Origin: Entomortierella parvispora
Taxonomy: Eukaryota > Mortierellomycota > Mortierellomycetes > Mortierellales > Mortierellaceae
Direction of reading: 5' to 3'
Length of the DNA: 64,000 bases
Assembly (NCBI GenBank): GCA_963573315.1
Contig: OY752152.1
Span: 1,771,244-1,835,243 of the forward strand
Shown: in pieces, positions 53,978-64,000 of the stretch
How the letters are laid out: every line of letters begins with the position of its first letter
Position numbering within the stretch: position 1 is the first letter of the stretch
The notes under the pieces: model-generated
What the model was told of the DNA's origin: nothing
Databases searched by the model: none
Seen by the model: the letters and a program-made list of their open reading frames with translations, nothing else
Translations under genes and position numbers: made by a program

Positions 53978-55256
53978 ATGCCAAGTTCAAAATCCATTCT
54001 GGAGAATGTCTTTGGGATACTGGGAATCATTTTCTGGTCCTTCCAACTCCTTCCACAAGTCATAGACAATTACAAGGCCAAGACTACCAAGGGGTTATCG
54101 TTGACTATGTTTGTGATTTGGACCTTGGCTGCCTTGGGGTTTGGATCTTATAGTATTGTGGAGGAATTGTCAATCCCGATTATTTTGCAGCCACACATCT
54201 TTGGATTTTTTTCCTTGCTTGTCTGTCTGCAATGTTTTTATTACGGCCAGGGACAAGGGAAACAACAAAGCAACCTGGAAGACGGTCAAATACAAGGATG
54301 GTCAGGCGAAGCACAGGAAACACACGGATGGTCAGTAACATCGTGGAAGAGAAGCACAAGAGGACGTTCACGGAGAAGTACGTTTGCGCTGGGTCTGCTT
54401 TCGTTTTTGATTCTTGCAGGTGTTGAAGTTGGGGCTGTCTTTGGTACAAAGGTACATCGGATGCAGGCCATTGACGAAAACAAGATGTAGCTAATCTGCA
54501 TGTCTTCATTCTTCTCTCCATTCTTCCTTCGTTCTCCTTTTACATGCAATCCGTCATCTGAATGGTTTTCCCCTGACTCATGAGTTTCTCTCTGACTCAC
54601 GAATTTTTCTGCCTTTCAACGAATCTTAGGCTGGAATCGCACACAATATCAAGGGTACACTCGATGCGTCCGGGATCATCCCCGTTGTCTTGCTTGGCCT
54701 TGGGTTTCTGCCTCAGTACGTCGACATTTTCCATCGACGATCTGTTGTGGGTGTTTCAATGGTCTTCATCACAGGGGATGCATTGGGCTCGATCTTTTCC
54801 CTGATCAGTCTAGCGTTCAGGGAGCATTTCAATCTGCTGGCAGCGCTGAACTACGTGATTGTTCTAGTCTGCGATCTCATTGTGGTTGGTTTCTTCATCT
54901 GGTTCAATAAGATGCACCCGGATCAAAAACAGGGGCTGAACAATGATCGAGTGATAGATGAACATGGTCCAGAAACGTTTACGTTTGTGGAAAACTCTAC
55001 AGTCGAGGCGGGCCTAAAGGTTCACTCTACTCCAACACCAATCGCAACTCCAAACGACAGTCAAGACGACTTCCGCGTATCCGAGGAAGGTCAATGTGAA
55101 CAAGGGCAGACGTTTCGCCAAGCTGCTCCAAATGGAGTGGGGCAGCAAAACCAAGTTATATCCACAGTCGTAGCCTCTCATAGCAGTTTACCCTCGACAG
55201 CATCCACTGAACATGTTCATGACAAGCATCACGAATGTGAACCCGTCGCAATATAG
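53978..55256 (+). CDS. PQ-loop repeat membrane protein (SWEET/cystinosin-type 7-TM)
   Basis: Two exons: 53978-54451 and 54630-55256, about 366 aa. Two PQ-loop motifs mark the family: LGIIFWSFQLLPQVIDNYKA (residues about 14-33) and, in the second half, LGLGFLPQYVDIFHRRSVVG. Hydrophobic stretches around them (MFVIWTLAALGFGSYSIV, LQPHIFGFFSLLVCLQCFYY, FALGLLSFLILAGVEVGAVF, ISLAFREHFNLLAALNYVIV, and others) fit seven membrane helices. Family members export amino acids, cystine or sugars from the vacuole/lysosome or Golgi, or act as receptors. A hydrophilic loop of about 55 residues separates the halves and a C-terminal tail of about 105 residues is Ser/Thr/Gln-rich, ending HECEPVAI. Substrate unknown. 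This is the last well supported gene before the telomere. Confidence 0.87.
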
Positions 55257-56232
55257 ATCTCTCTTTCAATTGTTTATTGTGACGAAAGTGGGATCAAATA
55301 GATAGGGGGACCCAGGTGCTGCTGGGTCTAGGTCAATTCAATCTCGCAGACCTGGCACCAGTGCACAATCCCAGGTGCGTCGTTGTCCATCTGCTTAAAC
55401 GATTGAAATGTCCCCTGATTACGAATTTCGGTGACAACTTTTACTCCTTTGTCCACTTTGGTTTCCATCACCCTCGATCCTGAACATATTCTCGACTCGG
55501 GCCTTGGACATGATTTCAAAACGGTATCACTCGACATTTGAAGGTCTTCACGAGCTAGCAACAGGCATCACGTCGCCCAGGCGTGTAATGTGGGTGACGA
55601 TCGTCCGGATTGACTTTCTTCTTTTCTGTGACCCATGTTCTGACCTGCTATTGGTATAGGTGCTGTGTTGTATGGTCATCGTCAACGTACTTCCTCGGCT
55701 TGAGCTCCAGCATCCTGATTCCGGTGAAACAGCTCGACAATCTCTTAGCAATCAAGCGCAAAGCATAGAGTTGTTGGTAGAGGTTGAAAGGAGATTGGGT
55801 CGTCGTAAGTGGTCCTCATCGGAAGCTCAATTGAACACTCCTGTTCAAGGTCGACACAACAATAGCCAAATGCAGTTTCTGGACTTGTCAACAACAGCAG
55901 ATTTTGTATAGAACATGCACGCGCTGCTGTTCCTGTTCAAATAGGGAGGAGTTGTTCTTGATCCCTTCAGCCAGGCCAGAGACGTTAATGCATGCCAGCA
56001 TCATCTAATGAAAAGAAGACGTGACCAGTACTAAAAAGTTGATCCTTTCCATAGCATGGAATGGCTCTGTCCTCAGCAGGCACTAGTAATTACTACTTCT
56101 GACGGTTCCATGAGTGCTTCCGCAACTTCCAGGTCATGGGGCAGTTTCAGAACATGATGTCCACACATGTCCATGTCGTTGTTGGCTGAAATCTGACGGT
56201 CGTTAGCTCGAGTGCCTTCGAAGCGAGTCAGA

Positions 56233-56368
56233 TGTCCAGATGTCCAGTTGTCCAGTTGTCCAGTTGTCCAGTTGTCCAGTTGTCCAGTTGTCCAGTTGTC
56301 CAGGTGTCCAGTTGTCCAGGTGTCCAGTTGTCCAGGTGTCCAGGTGTCCAGATGTCCAGATGTTCCGA
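56233..56368. repeat. 8-bp minisatellite, about 17 copies
   Basis: Tandem TGTCCAGN (N mostly T, sometimes G or A); 16 clean units from 56233 to 56360 and one degenerate unit after. Edge units tend to carry A or G at the last position, the core carries T. Confidence 0.95.
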
Positions 56369-56695
56369 TGTTCAGCTGATGGATAAGAAGGAGGAGTATG
56401 GTTCCCTTGTGGAGGAGAGCACCAAAAAATCGATCGCAAAAAAAAGAGCACGTGGTCTTTGCGAGCTCTTGCTCCTGCCCTCGCACCCTACGCCTCCAGC
56501 CTCCATGGACATTCCCTTCCCTTCCCTTCGCCATGACCCACGTCCTCTCTCTTCTCTAATCAAGAAATCTGTTTGCATTGTCGTCCCTCAGGTAATCCAA
56601 CGCCCAGTCTTTCATTCTTCACTACCACGATAATGCATGTTTGCTCAATGCAAGCCATGCAGTTCTCTCTTCTCTGCGATTCACCCCTCTTGCTG

Positions 56696-57035
56696 CTCCT
56701 ACCTTAGGCCTTATTCCCGGGAATCCTTGACGACCTCTGCCGACGCTGGCACTGCATTGCGTCCGTTTTGAAAGAAATAGTCGCAGAGGTATATCTGGCA
56801 ACGAGGGAGAAGCTCGTAGATGGCTCCATATTCCGACTACGATAGCAAATGTTCTCGTCTTCCCTTGGCCCTCCTACCTTAGGCCTCATTCCGGAGGCTC
56901 CTTCACGACCTCTGCCGATGCTGGCGCCACATCGCGTCCGTTTTGAAAGAAATGGTCTCAGAGGTGTATCTGGCATCGAAAGAGAAACGCAGATGGCTGC
57001 AAATTCCGACTACGATAGCATATGTTCTCGCTGAC
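56696..57035 (+). repeat. About 175-bp direct tandem duplication with exon-like frame
   Basis: Two adjacent copies begin CTCCTACCTTAGGCC (56696 and 56871) and end at GTTCTCG. By eye they are about 87% identical, with one 2-bp length difference. In one forward frame they encode DDLCRRWHCIASVLKEIVAEVYLA and HDLCRCWRHIASVLKEMVSEVYLA (each shown in part), and copy 2 runs on to APLNK followed by a GTAACG donor-like site. A second exon-like piece (57356-57480, from ENHFVDNLEGIM to EYDSDHE, flanked by GCAG and GTAAGA) lies downstream. This looks like part of a decayed or unrecognised gene. Confidence 0.6.
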
Positions 57036-58859
57036 GCCATCTTCCACAATAGGCTCTGCGCCGCGCCTTTGAATAAGGTAACGCAAGTCAAGTCAGCTCT
57101 GGCGACACACATTTGCTGGTACAAGATATTGAAGCTTGCAAGACGTATTCAACTCGCAGGATGAGTTTTCACGCAAAAGAGCTTGCAGAGTTTGTTTGGC
57201 CGTGTTAAAGGATATAACGATGAAAGTCATACGATAGGAACCTTGCGTTAGTGGCAACTGCAGGCGACTTTTCCAGATGATGGATTCAGGATACTTGTAG
57301 TAACTGGCGCAATCTACCGGCGGCATTTCCAACAAAGCTGTTTGTGGCTAATGCAGGAAAACCATTTTGTCGACAATCTGGAAGGTATTATGCTGCAATA
57401 TCGTGTAAAGGACCTATTCAACGGCGCGAACCCCCGTACCGAATGCGGTTGGACGATGGAGTATGATTCCGACCACGAGGTAAGACCCTGGAGCATGAAA
57501 TAGTTTCTGGATATCTACTTTCTTCACAATTCTGGGCCTAATTGTCATTCTGTAAGACTAGGACCTCTTTCCAAAGGCATGTCTATGGACCCGATCAGGT
57601 ACTTGTTGCTCGGTGCTCATATCCAAATGCAAGTGCTCTGCACATCATGATTTCAGTTTTTAATCGTCTGAATCTCGAAGTAATCTTTGGCGTAATGACT
57701 TGGAGGAAAGTTCGAACAACAAGGATCAACAACCGTGGCCGCCGATTATTTAGGAGTGAGTGCTAACGGTGAGCTATGTGAAGGACATACAGGACATTTA
57801 TTGAGGTTGTTTTGGTGATTGACGACAAGGATATACCCAGGTTTTTCTGTAGTAGGATGTAGCCATTGGAGAAGAAAGGTCAAGTGATCAAGGCGAGATG
57901 AAGAAGTTGACGTGCCATGAGCTGATGCCTTCTGCAAACATTTGCACCGCTGTATAGGCTTTTAGTAAACAAGAAATAACACGGTAGCTCCATGCAAATC
58001 TTCTCGCTTGAACCCTAGCAATTATCAGGAACGGCAAGCGGTTGTCTTGGGATTGAGAGGCCATTGATCCACTCCGATGACGAGGATATCAAGGAATAGC
58101 AGGCGATTTTAATCCTTTTTTTTTGTTTTCGTTTTTTTCTTGGTATTCGACTGCAACGGAGGTCAGACCTTCCGCTGAAAGGATGAGACCATAGCCACAC
58201 AAGTTAAGCACTATCGAATATTGGCTGTCTTGCCAAATCGTGTCTGGAACTAGACGAAACAACATTGGAGTGCTAACGTTCATTTTGCCGCGCCATGACA
58301 CCTTGGTCCGACTTATGTGCAAGACCTACCTTGAGTCGTGTGATCGCTACACGTTCATCTCTCTTCGGCTCTGTGTGGAGCACCGAATACTGCATCGCAG
58401 GCGGGTATCATTCCTCGTTTGGGCGGATATATCTCTACTGGTTCTTTTTTCTACTGTAAGATGCTTGCGACACCAGAACAGAAAGGTAACGTTGGTAACT
58501 GGGCCTGCAGGGGGTAAGACTTTCTGTTCTTTCAGCAATATCCCTCTCTGTATCTCTGTACCAAGGTATTCCCGGTGTTTCCTTCAACTGAATTTGTCTT
58601 GGGGTTGACTGACGCCTTATTCCTGACCTACTCTCATCCTACTTTAGATCAAGACTACTCTTTTCTTCTTTGAGGTCTTTGCTCGCCGTGATACCCTGCT
58701 CCTGTCGCTCTGGTTGCCAACAAGGGCGAGACGAAGCGCTGAACGCAACTGAGGTCGGCTGTGGTCTGTCTGACCCTCACCCTGATCCTGACCCTGACCA
58801 TCGGACGCGGGTCGTTGGACGAGAACCAAAAAAAAATCTTTTTTCGCGTTTTTTTGTCC

Positions 58860-60300
58860 GTCGGACCAGCAGACGGTGGTCCATCTTCTTTGTCCTTCTT
58901 CCTTCGTTTTCTTCCCTTCTTGTTTCTTCTTCCGCGTCCTTGTTCCTTCCTGCCCTCTGCTGCATCTGTTTTCCCCTCTTCCTCTGCATCTCTCTTCTTC
59001 CCCTCTGCATCTCTCTTCTTCCCCTCTGCATCTCTCTTCTTCCCCTCTGCATCTCTCTTCTTGCCCTCTGCATTTCTCTTCTTCCCCTCTCATCTCTCTT
59101 CTTCCCCTTTGTCCCTCCCTCTTTCTCTCTTCCTCTACATCGTCACCTCTGCATCTTCCCGCATCATCTCCTTCAGAACTTCCCTCTTCATCTGTCGTCT
59201 TCCCCTCTGTGTCTTCCATCTGCAACTGTCATCTTCCCCTCTGCATCTTCCCCTCTGCATCTTCCCCTCGCATCTTCGCTCTTCATCTCTCTTCCGTGCA
59301 TCCTTCTTTCTGCCGCCTGCTTCCTCGTCTTCTTTCCTCCCTTCTTCCTTCCTCCCGTCTTCTGCATGCTTCTTCTCTGCTTTGCATCCCTCTTCTCTCT
59401 GCGTCCTTCTTTCGTGCATCCATCTTCTGCGCATCCTTTCTCTTTCTGCCTCAATCTCTTCTCACTGCTCACATCCTTCTTCCTCTCTTGTTCTCGTCTC
59501 CGTCTGCTGTGTCCCTCCTTCTTCCCTCTGCCCTCATCCTTCTTCCCTCTGCCCTCATCCTTCTTCCCTCTGCCCTCATCCTTCTTCCCTCTGCCCTCAT
59601 CCTTCTCCCCTCCGCCCGTGTCCTTGTCCCTCTGCTTCCCTAGCTCTTCCTCTTCTCTCTCTTTCTCTGTCTGTGCAGACTTCATCCTCCCTCTGTCAGC
59701 GCCATCTTGTCTGTAACCCGTCCATCTCTCTCTGTGTGCCTCCATCTGCACACTTTCATCTTCCCTCTGTCTTCGTCCCTCATCCTCCATTTGTATTCAT
59801 CCTCTCCTTCTGCTTGCATCTCTCATCCTCCCTCTGACTTGATCCATCTTTCTTCTACCTGGATCCATCTTGTTGTTGTCTTCATCTGTGTTCATCCCTC
59901 GGCCCCTTCTGCATCTGTCGGCCTCTGAACAACCACTCTGCTTTCCTGTGCTCTCTTCCTCTGTTTTGTTCGCATTTTTGTTTGCTTTTGTCACTCCCGC
60001 GTCTCTCGTCTCCCTCTTGTTTTCTGCTGCCCACTTGTCTGCCCTTTCTCTCCCTCTTGTGTCTTCCCTCTTGTCTTTCTGGTCTCCATCTTGTCTTTCT
60101 GGTCTCCATCTTGTCTTTCTGGTCTCCATCTTGTCTCCCTCTTGTGTCTTGCACCTTGTCTCCCTCTTGTGTCTTGCACCTTGTCTCCCTCTTGTGTCTT
60201 GTGCCCTGTCTCCCTCTGGTGTCTTGTGCCTTGTCTACCCTCTTGTCTCCTTGTGCCCCTCTTGACAGCCCTCTCCCTCTTGCTGCACTTGAACCTTTCG
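58860..60300. repeat. Polypyrimidine tract built from 20-25-bp tandem units
   Basis: About 1.4 kb of almost pure C/T on the plus strand. Embedded arrays: a 21-bp unit (CTCTGCATCTCTCTTCTTCC plus C) repeated about five times from 58982; another 21-bp unit (CTTCTTCCCTCTGCCCTCAT plus C) about four times near 59518-59604; a 20-bp unit TTGTCTTTCTGGTCTCCATC three times exactly at 60071-60130; and a 25-bp unit about four times at 60131-60230. Long open frames on both strands are by-products of the near absence of stop codons in C/T-only DNA. Confidence 0.9.
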
Positions 60301-60795
60301 CCTCTCTTTATCCTTTGTTCAGGACCGACGGCTGCTTCACACTCTTTTGTGTGCTCTTGACCAACAGAACAAAAAAACAAGCGACTTTCTTCTTTCTCGC
60401 TCGCAGACGTTGCCCTCTCCCCTATTCACTTTGTTGCTAAACCAGACCTTGCCTTGCCTTCTCAATTGACTCCCACAAAAAGCTCGCTCCATCTAACAGC
60501 GTCCATCCCTATGATCCAAGAACAACTGGCGACAAACTTGAAGCTACAAATCCAGGCATGCGCGCCTGCTGGGTAAGTACCAAGTAGCCTAGCACCGCTA
60601 TCGCTCTCCTTACTTGTTTTCTTGTCTTTCCTCTTGACTTGTACTATGAAAGCTCCTTTAAATAAAGAAACACACTTGCCAGCTGCATGAACTGTACTCA
60701 CTTCACCTGTACGAATGTGTGTGTGGCGAAGGTGCGCTCACGGGATGGCGTGGACGGGGTGGCTTGGGACACTTCAACTCAGGGGCATTCCCTAT

Positions 60796-60875
60796 AACAC
60801 TGAGTGTCGAACTGACAGACGGAAGCTTCTCTTCCTCCCTGATTTCTCCCGTCTGTCAGTTCGACACTCAGTGTT
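60796..60875. repeat. Perfect 27-bp inverted repeat, 26-nt spacer
   Basis: Left arm 60796-60822 (AACACTGAGTGTCGAACTGA...) and right arm 60849-60875 are exact reverse complements. The spacer is 60823-60848. A partial third copy of the arm motif (ATGAGTGTTGAACATG) lies about 50 bp further on, near 60930. Confidence 0.95.
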
Positions 60876-62735
60876 GAACCCTTGGGTCAGTTCGAGGTTG
60901 GCTGCTGGGCTTCATCTTCTCAGTTTGACAATGAGTGTTGAACATGCATGCCTGGAGATTGGTCATCTACTTTCATCTACTTTCATCTAGCCTGTCCGAC
61001 CATCTGCTCTGGACATGCGCTCCATCTGCCAGCGAGCCGACTCATTCCAACTGGCCTCTTTGACAATCTAGCTCAAAGTCGAAGCTGCAAAGCTGGTCTT
61101 GGCAACCACTCTGTCCAGAGAAGGCCGTGCACCATGAACTTCATAGTCTGGACACTGTAGATAGCTTGCTCCTGCTGTCTTGGCCTCTCACTGCCACTTG
61201 TTGACTGGGTTCTTCCTCTCTTTCTTCGTTTCTCTGCTACAATAGTACTGCAGCGCAGTTCGACGGCCTTGGTGAGTACGGTGCTGCCATTATGAACCCT
61301 ACCACTCTATCTACGCCTGTTGGGCTGTCTGTTGACCTTGCCATAGCCCCAACAACAACTGTCGTAGTCCTATAGACTCTTACGTATCTCTTTATCATAA
61401 TACAGAGATGTCTTTCGCTCGCCGTCTCCTCTTGCTTTGCCAGACCATGCTGTGGACTTGCTGACTGTGTTGTGGTCGCCATAGTAGCCGCATTGATACG
61501 AGGTGCACCTCCCTCAGCTTAATACACAAACTGCATCCTTGACTTATCCCTGTCTTTGCACCGCTCTGCCTTGGTTAGCCATGTTTTCCTTTTGTTTGGC
61601 TGTAAACGTACGCCAATGGCTTATTGCTCTTCCATCCATGATAGTCGAGAGACTCTGGATCCGCCTTTACTCTCACTGTTTCCACTGTTTCCACTGCAGA
61701 ACTTGTGTTGGGTCAACAGTACTTGCGGCCATTGTCGAGTGTTTCGGCCTCAATTGCTGCAGTTGAATCCTCAAGTCTCGTGAGAAAAGATGCTACTTGC
61801 TGAGCAAGCTGCACAGGTTATTGCCATCGTTCGATCTTTATGTTGCCTCTTCTTTCGCTTCAACAAACATGTGTGTTAGACACATATCGTCCAGCGATGT
61901 AACTGAACTCACTCCATCAATAGGTTTTGCTGTAGCAACTTGGAAACAGCTCATCAACCGCCTTTGATATCGCTCCCAGTCTCAATCCCGGCTTTACTAT
62001 CCTTGTTCCGTTCTTTCCAAGTGAAAGTCATTTCACACCGACTCGTAGACTCGGGATACACAAAATAATGGTCTCTTTCATCTTGAAAGTAAAAATGTAA
62101 ACAGCAATTGATCAGAAACGGCGGTGGCTATGGTATATATTCTCTTGCAACTGGCAACTCCACGCTTAACATTACCCTCACGAGTGATTATCATTGGTCT
62201 CTTCTATCGCGATCTAGGGATATCATCGTTCGACTTTCAACTATTGCGACTTTTTTGTTTTTTTTTTTTTTTGCAATTACTCCAGCGTTGACAAAACAAC
62301 CAGCGATATTGCGTGCCCATCTGAATGTCGTTGATAACGGCTATCGCTTCTGGTGGATCTGGTGACTCAGAGCAGGATAGATTTGAAGTTAATGCCATCT
62401 AAAAAAACAAATATCAACATTTCGCTGAGCAATTACTCAACATCCGATCTGTTAAACAACGGTATTCCTGCATGAACAGGATACACTTGAGAGGACCTCA
62501 CTGTTCATATGATTTTCATTGCCATCCGCGAAGGAGATAATAAGAAGATGAAATTCACTTGAGAAAAAAAAAATTCTACCATCAATTGCGGCTGATCTTC
62601 AAGATCAATTGACAACGATCTTGATGGAATGGAAGGCTATCGTTGGTGGCTTTAGTTGCATATGACTTGTGTTCCATTCTCTAAGGTGGATCTGGAGATA
62701 GAGGTGTTCAAAATAATTTCCAATATTTATTTGAC

Positions 62736-63186
62736 TGTCACGATCGGACAAGACAGGGACAAGAAGGTGAAGGAAAGGTGTGGTTTATTGTGAATTGCAG
62801 ACTGAGGAACAAAGCAAGAGGACAGAGGGGTTTATATACTAGAGAGTGATGAAGGCCTGGACCAGGCCTGCGTTGAGTCAGAGATGACACGGAAGAGTAG
62901 GATACATATCCGAGCAGGTACTAATCATAAGCCGGACCTATGAGTAGGGTCCGGGATGGCAACATAGATGAAGGAGAACGAGATGGAGGTCCTGATAGGT
63001 GCGGCTGAGAGATACGTACTAAGGGTAGCTATAGCCCTAGGTCCAGAACCAGGACGCCAGGGGTACTTGTCGGAGATCAGAGGACAAGCCAATGAGTTCG
63101 GATACAGATCCTAGGTTCGGGATCCTAGACCAGAGGTACAAGAGACGCGTACTTCGTACGATCTGAGTCTGCGACGTTTCGTGACA
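62736..63186 (-). mobile_element. Solo LTR, probably of a Ty3/Gypsy-like retrotransposon
   Basis: A 451-bp block bounded by TGTCACGA and TCGTGACA, an 8-bp perfect terminal inverted repeat of the TG..CA kind. Read on the minus strand it has the LTR order: TATA box TATATAAACCCC (complement of about 62827-62838), then about 45 bases later AATAAA (complement of 62784-62789), then the TG..CA end. No primer-binding site or pol frame lies beside it, so it is a solo LTR. The flanks (TTGAC and AGCCC) are not a matching target duplication, suggesting later rearrangement. Confidence 0.7.
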
Positions 63187-63633
63187 AGCCCTTGCAATGA
63201 GGTATCTTGGCATACAATAAGAACCGGTGTCTTTTGAGCAGATCCAGAGAAACAGCTACTCAAATATTTCTATTTTAGGAAATGTTTGGAGCAATTACTT
63301 CAGATCTTTTCAAGTGAGGAGCAAACTTCAAACATGAGCACAAAGGCTCTACCTAGGGCTATCGTTGGGTACAATATAAGGTAGTAATATTTCATTGCAT
63401 CTTGAGATAATGCCCTTCAAATATTCCCTAAAAAGGAAATGTTTTGATCAATTGCGCAACATCAACCATAGAGAATTGCAATTGAAATATATTTATAGAA
63501 GCCTTCAATCTGCCTCTATCCAATGCAACACCTTGATACTTTGTAATGAAACTATTTCGAACTTTATTTTATTATTTCCTTTTAAGGAAATGTGTGATGA
63601 TAGCCTGACTATTTGCAATTCAATTGTGACACT

Positions 63634-64000
63634 TTAGGGTTTCAATCCGTGAAATTAAGGTTAAAGTTTAGGGTTTTTAGGGTTTTTTAGGGTTTTAGGG
63701 TTTTTTTAGGGTTTTTTAGGGTTTTTTAGGGTTTTAGGGTTTTTTTAGGGTTTTTTAGGGTTTTTTAGGGTTTTTTTAGTGTTTTTTAGGGTTTTTTAGG
63801 GTTTTTTAGGGTTTTTTTAGGGTTTTTTAGGGTTTTTTAGGGTTTTTTAGGGTTTTTTAGGGTTTTTTAGGGTTTTTTAGGGTTTTTTAGGGTTTTTTAG
63901 GGTTTTTTAGGGTTTTTTAGGGTTTTTTAGGGTTTTTTAGGGTTTTTTAGGGTTTTTTAGGGTTTTTTAGGGTTTTTTTAGGGTTTTTTAGGGTTTTTTT
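63634..64000 (+). repeat. Telomere-like array, unit TTTTTTAGGG, at the right end
   Basis: About 33 tandem G-strand repeats reading toward the right end. From about 63800 on almost every unit is the 10-mer TTTTTTAGGG. The inner edge (63634-63800) mixes units with 3, 4, 5, 6 and 7 T residues, and one AGTG variant at about 63778. The first AGGG near 63635 is followed by a unique 25-bp stretch before the regular array begins. The outward G-rich strand fits a right chromosome end. Confidence 0.93.

Larger units (their letters stand above)
55257..64000. other. Gene-poor subtelomeric region
   Basis: The last 8.7 kb hold no gene that I can support with domains. Short frames occur (for example 55660-55911 plus, 55328-55537 minus, 58240-58608 plus) but match no family known to me. 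The region contains the minisatellite, duplication, polypyrimidine tract, inverted repeat, solo LTR and telomere-like array listed separately. The stretches 57500-58640 and 61100-62730 show nothing else. Confidence 0.7.

Noticed and set aside
55328-55537. Minus-strand frame of about 69 codons ending CQVCEIELT
   Set aside because: Reasonable composition and a C-x-x-C pair, but short, unrecognised and without clear neighbouring exons.
55660-55911. Plus-strand frame of about 80 codons
   Set aside because: No recognised domain; starts at a non-ATG codon or an internal ATG; subtelomeric location with no supporting splice sites.
58240-58608. Plus-strand frame of 122 codons
   Set aside because: Composition is unlike the real genes here and no motif is recognisable.
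58670-59837. Open frames of about 350 codons on the plus strand and about 200 codons on the minus strand
   Set aside because: They lie in almost pure C/T DNA, where stop codons are rare. The translations are Ser/Leu/Pro or Arg/Glu/Gly strings following the 21-bp units, with no domain.
62736-63186. Full-length retrotransposon at this site
   Set aside because: Only the LTR is present; no primer-binding site, gag or pol frame lies on either side.
63661-64000. CRISPR-like or other spaced repeat array at the right end
   Set aside because: The repeats are directly adjacent with no spacers and G-rich toward the end, which fits telomeric DNA.

Overview
The window looks like the right-hand end of a fungal chromosome. 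Short spliced introns (GT..AG), a Gal4-type Zn2Cys6 regulator, an Atg22-like transporter, a TFIIIC tau138-type subunit and Sel1/GST families all point to a fungus. A Rho-kinase-type AGC kinase and an animal-like HMCES suggest an early-diverging lineage, most likely Mucoromycota (Mortierellomycotina would fit). The phylum is an inference from gene content, not something proved here. All gene models were built by hand from reading frame, intron phase and splice sites.

Layout. 1-17.7 kb: 5' part of a cationic amino-acid permease (-), a Zn2Cys6/polyQ transcription factor (+), an Atg22-like vacuolar permease (-) and a long RasGEF (-). 19.5-22 kb: two tandem glutathione S-transferases (+). 22.8-27.9 kb: a ROCK-like kinase of 14 exons (+). 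28.8-29.8 kb: an L-lactate dehydrogenase (+). 30.5-32.7 kb: a Ygr210-type Obg/YchF GTPase (-), divergent from a TFC3-like TFIIIC subunit at 33.1-39.5 kb (+). 39.7-42.1 kb: an HMCES/SRAP protein with UIM and PIP motifs (+). 42.3-44.1 kb: an MNWTGG-type protein of unknown role (-). 44.7-47.1 kb: a PA-domain-like membrane protein (+). 47.2-48.8 kb: eEF1B-gamma (-). 51.3-53.4 kb: a Sel1-repeat protein (+). 54-55.3 kb: a PQ-loop membrane protein (+).

From 55.3 kb to the end the DNA is gene-poor and subtelomeric. It holds an 8-bp minisatellite, a 175-bp tandem duplication with exon-like reading frames, a 1.4-kb polypyrimidine tract built of 20-25-bp tandem units, a perfect 27-bp inverted repeat and a solo LTR. 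The window closes with about 33 copies of a telomere-like repeat whose unit is TTTTTTAGGG rather than the usual fungal TTAGGG. The G-rich strand points outward, as expected at a right chromosome end.

The genes are mostly unrelated housekeeping or signalling genes and there is no operon. Loose themes are small-GTPase signalling (RasGEF, ROCK-like kinase, Ygr210 GTPase), nutrient and vacuolar transport (permease, Atg22-like, PQ-loop) and the GST fold (two GSTs plus eEF1B-gamma). The most unusual items are the telomeric repeat, the kinase with an insert in its split PH domain, and the HMCES with three UIM-like motifs and a PIP box.
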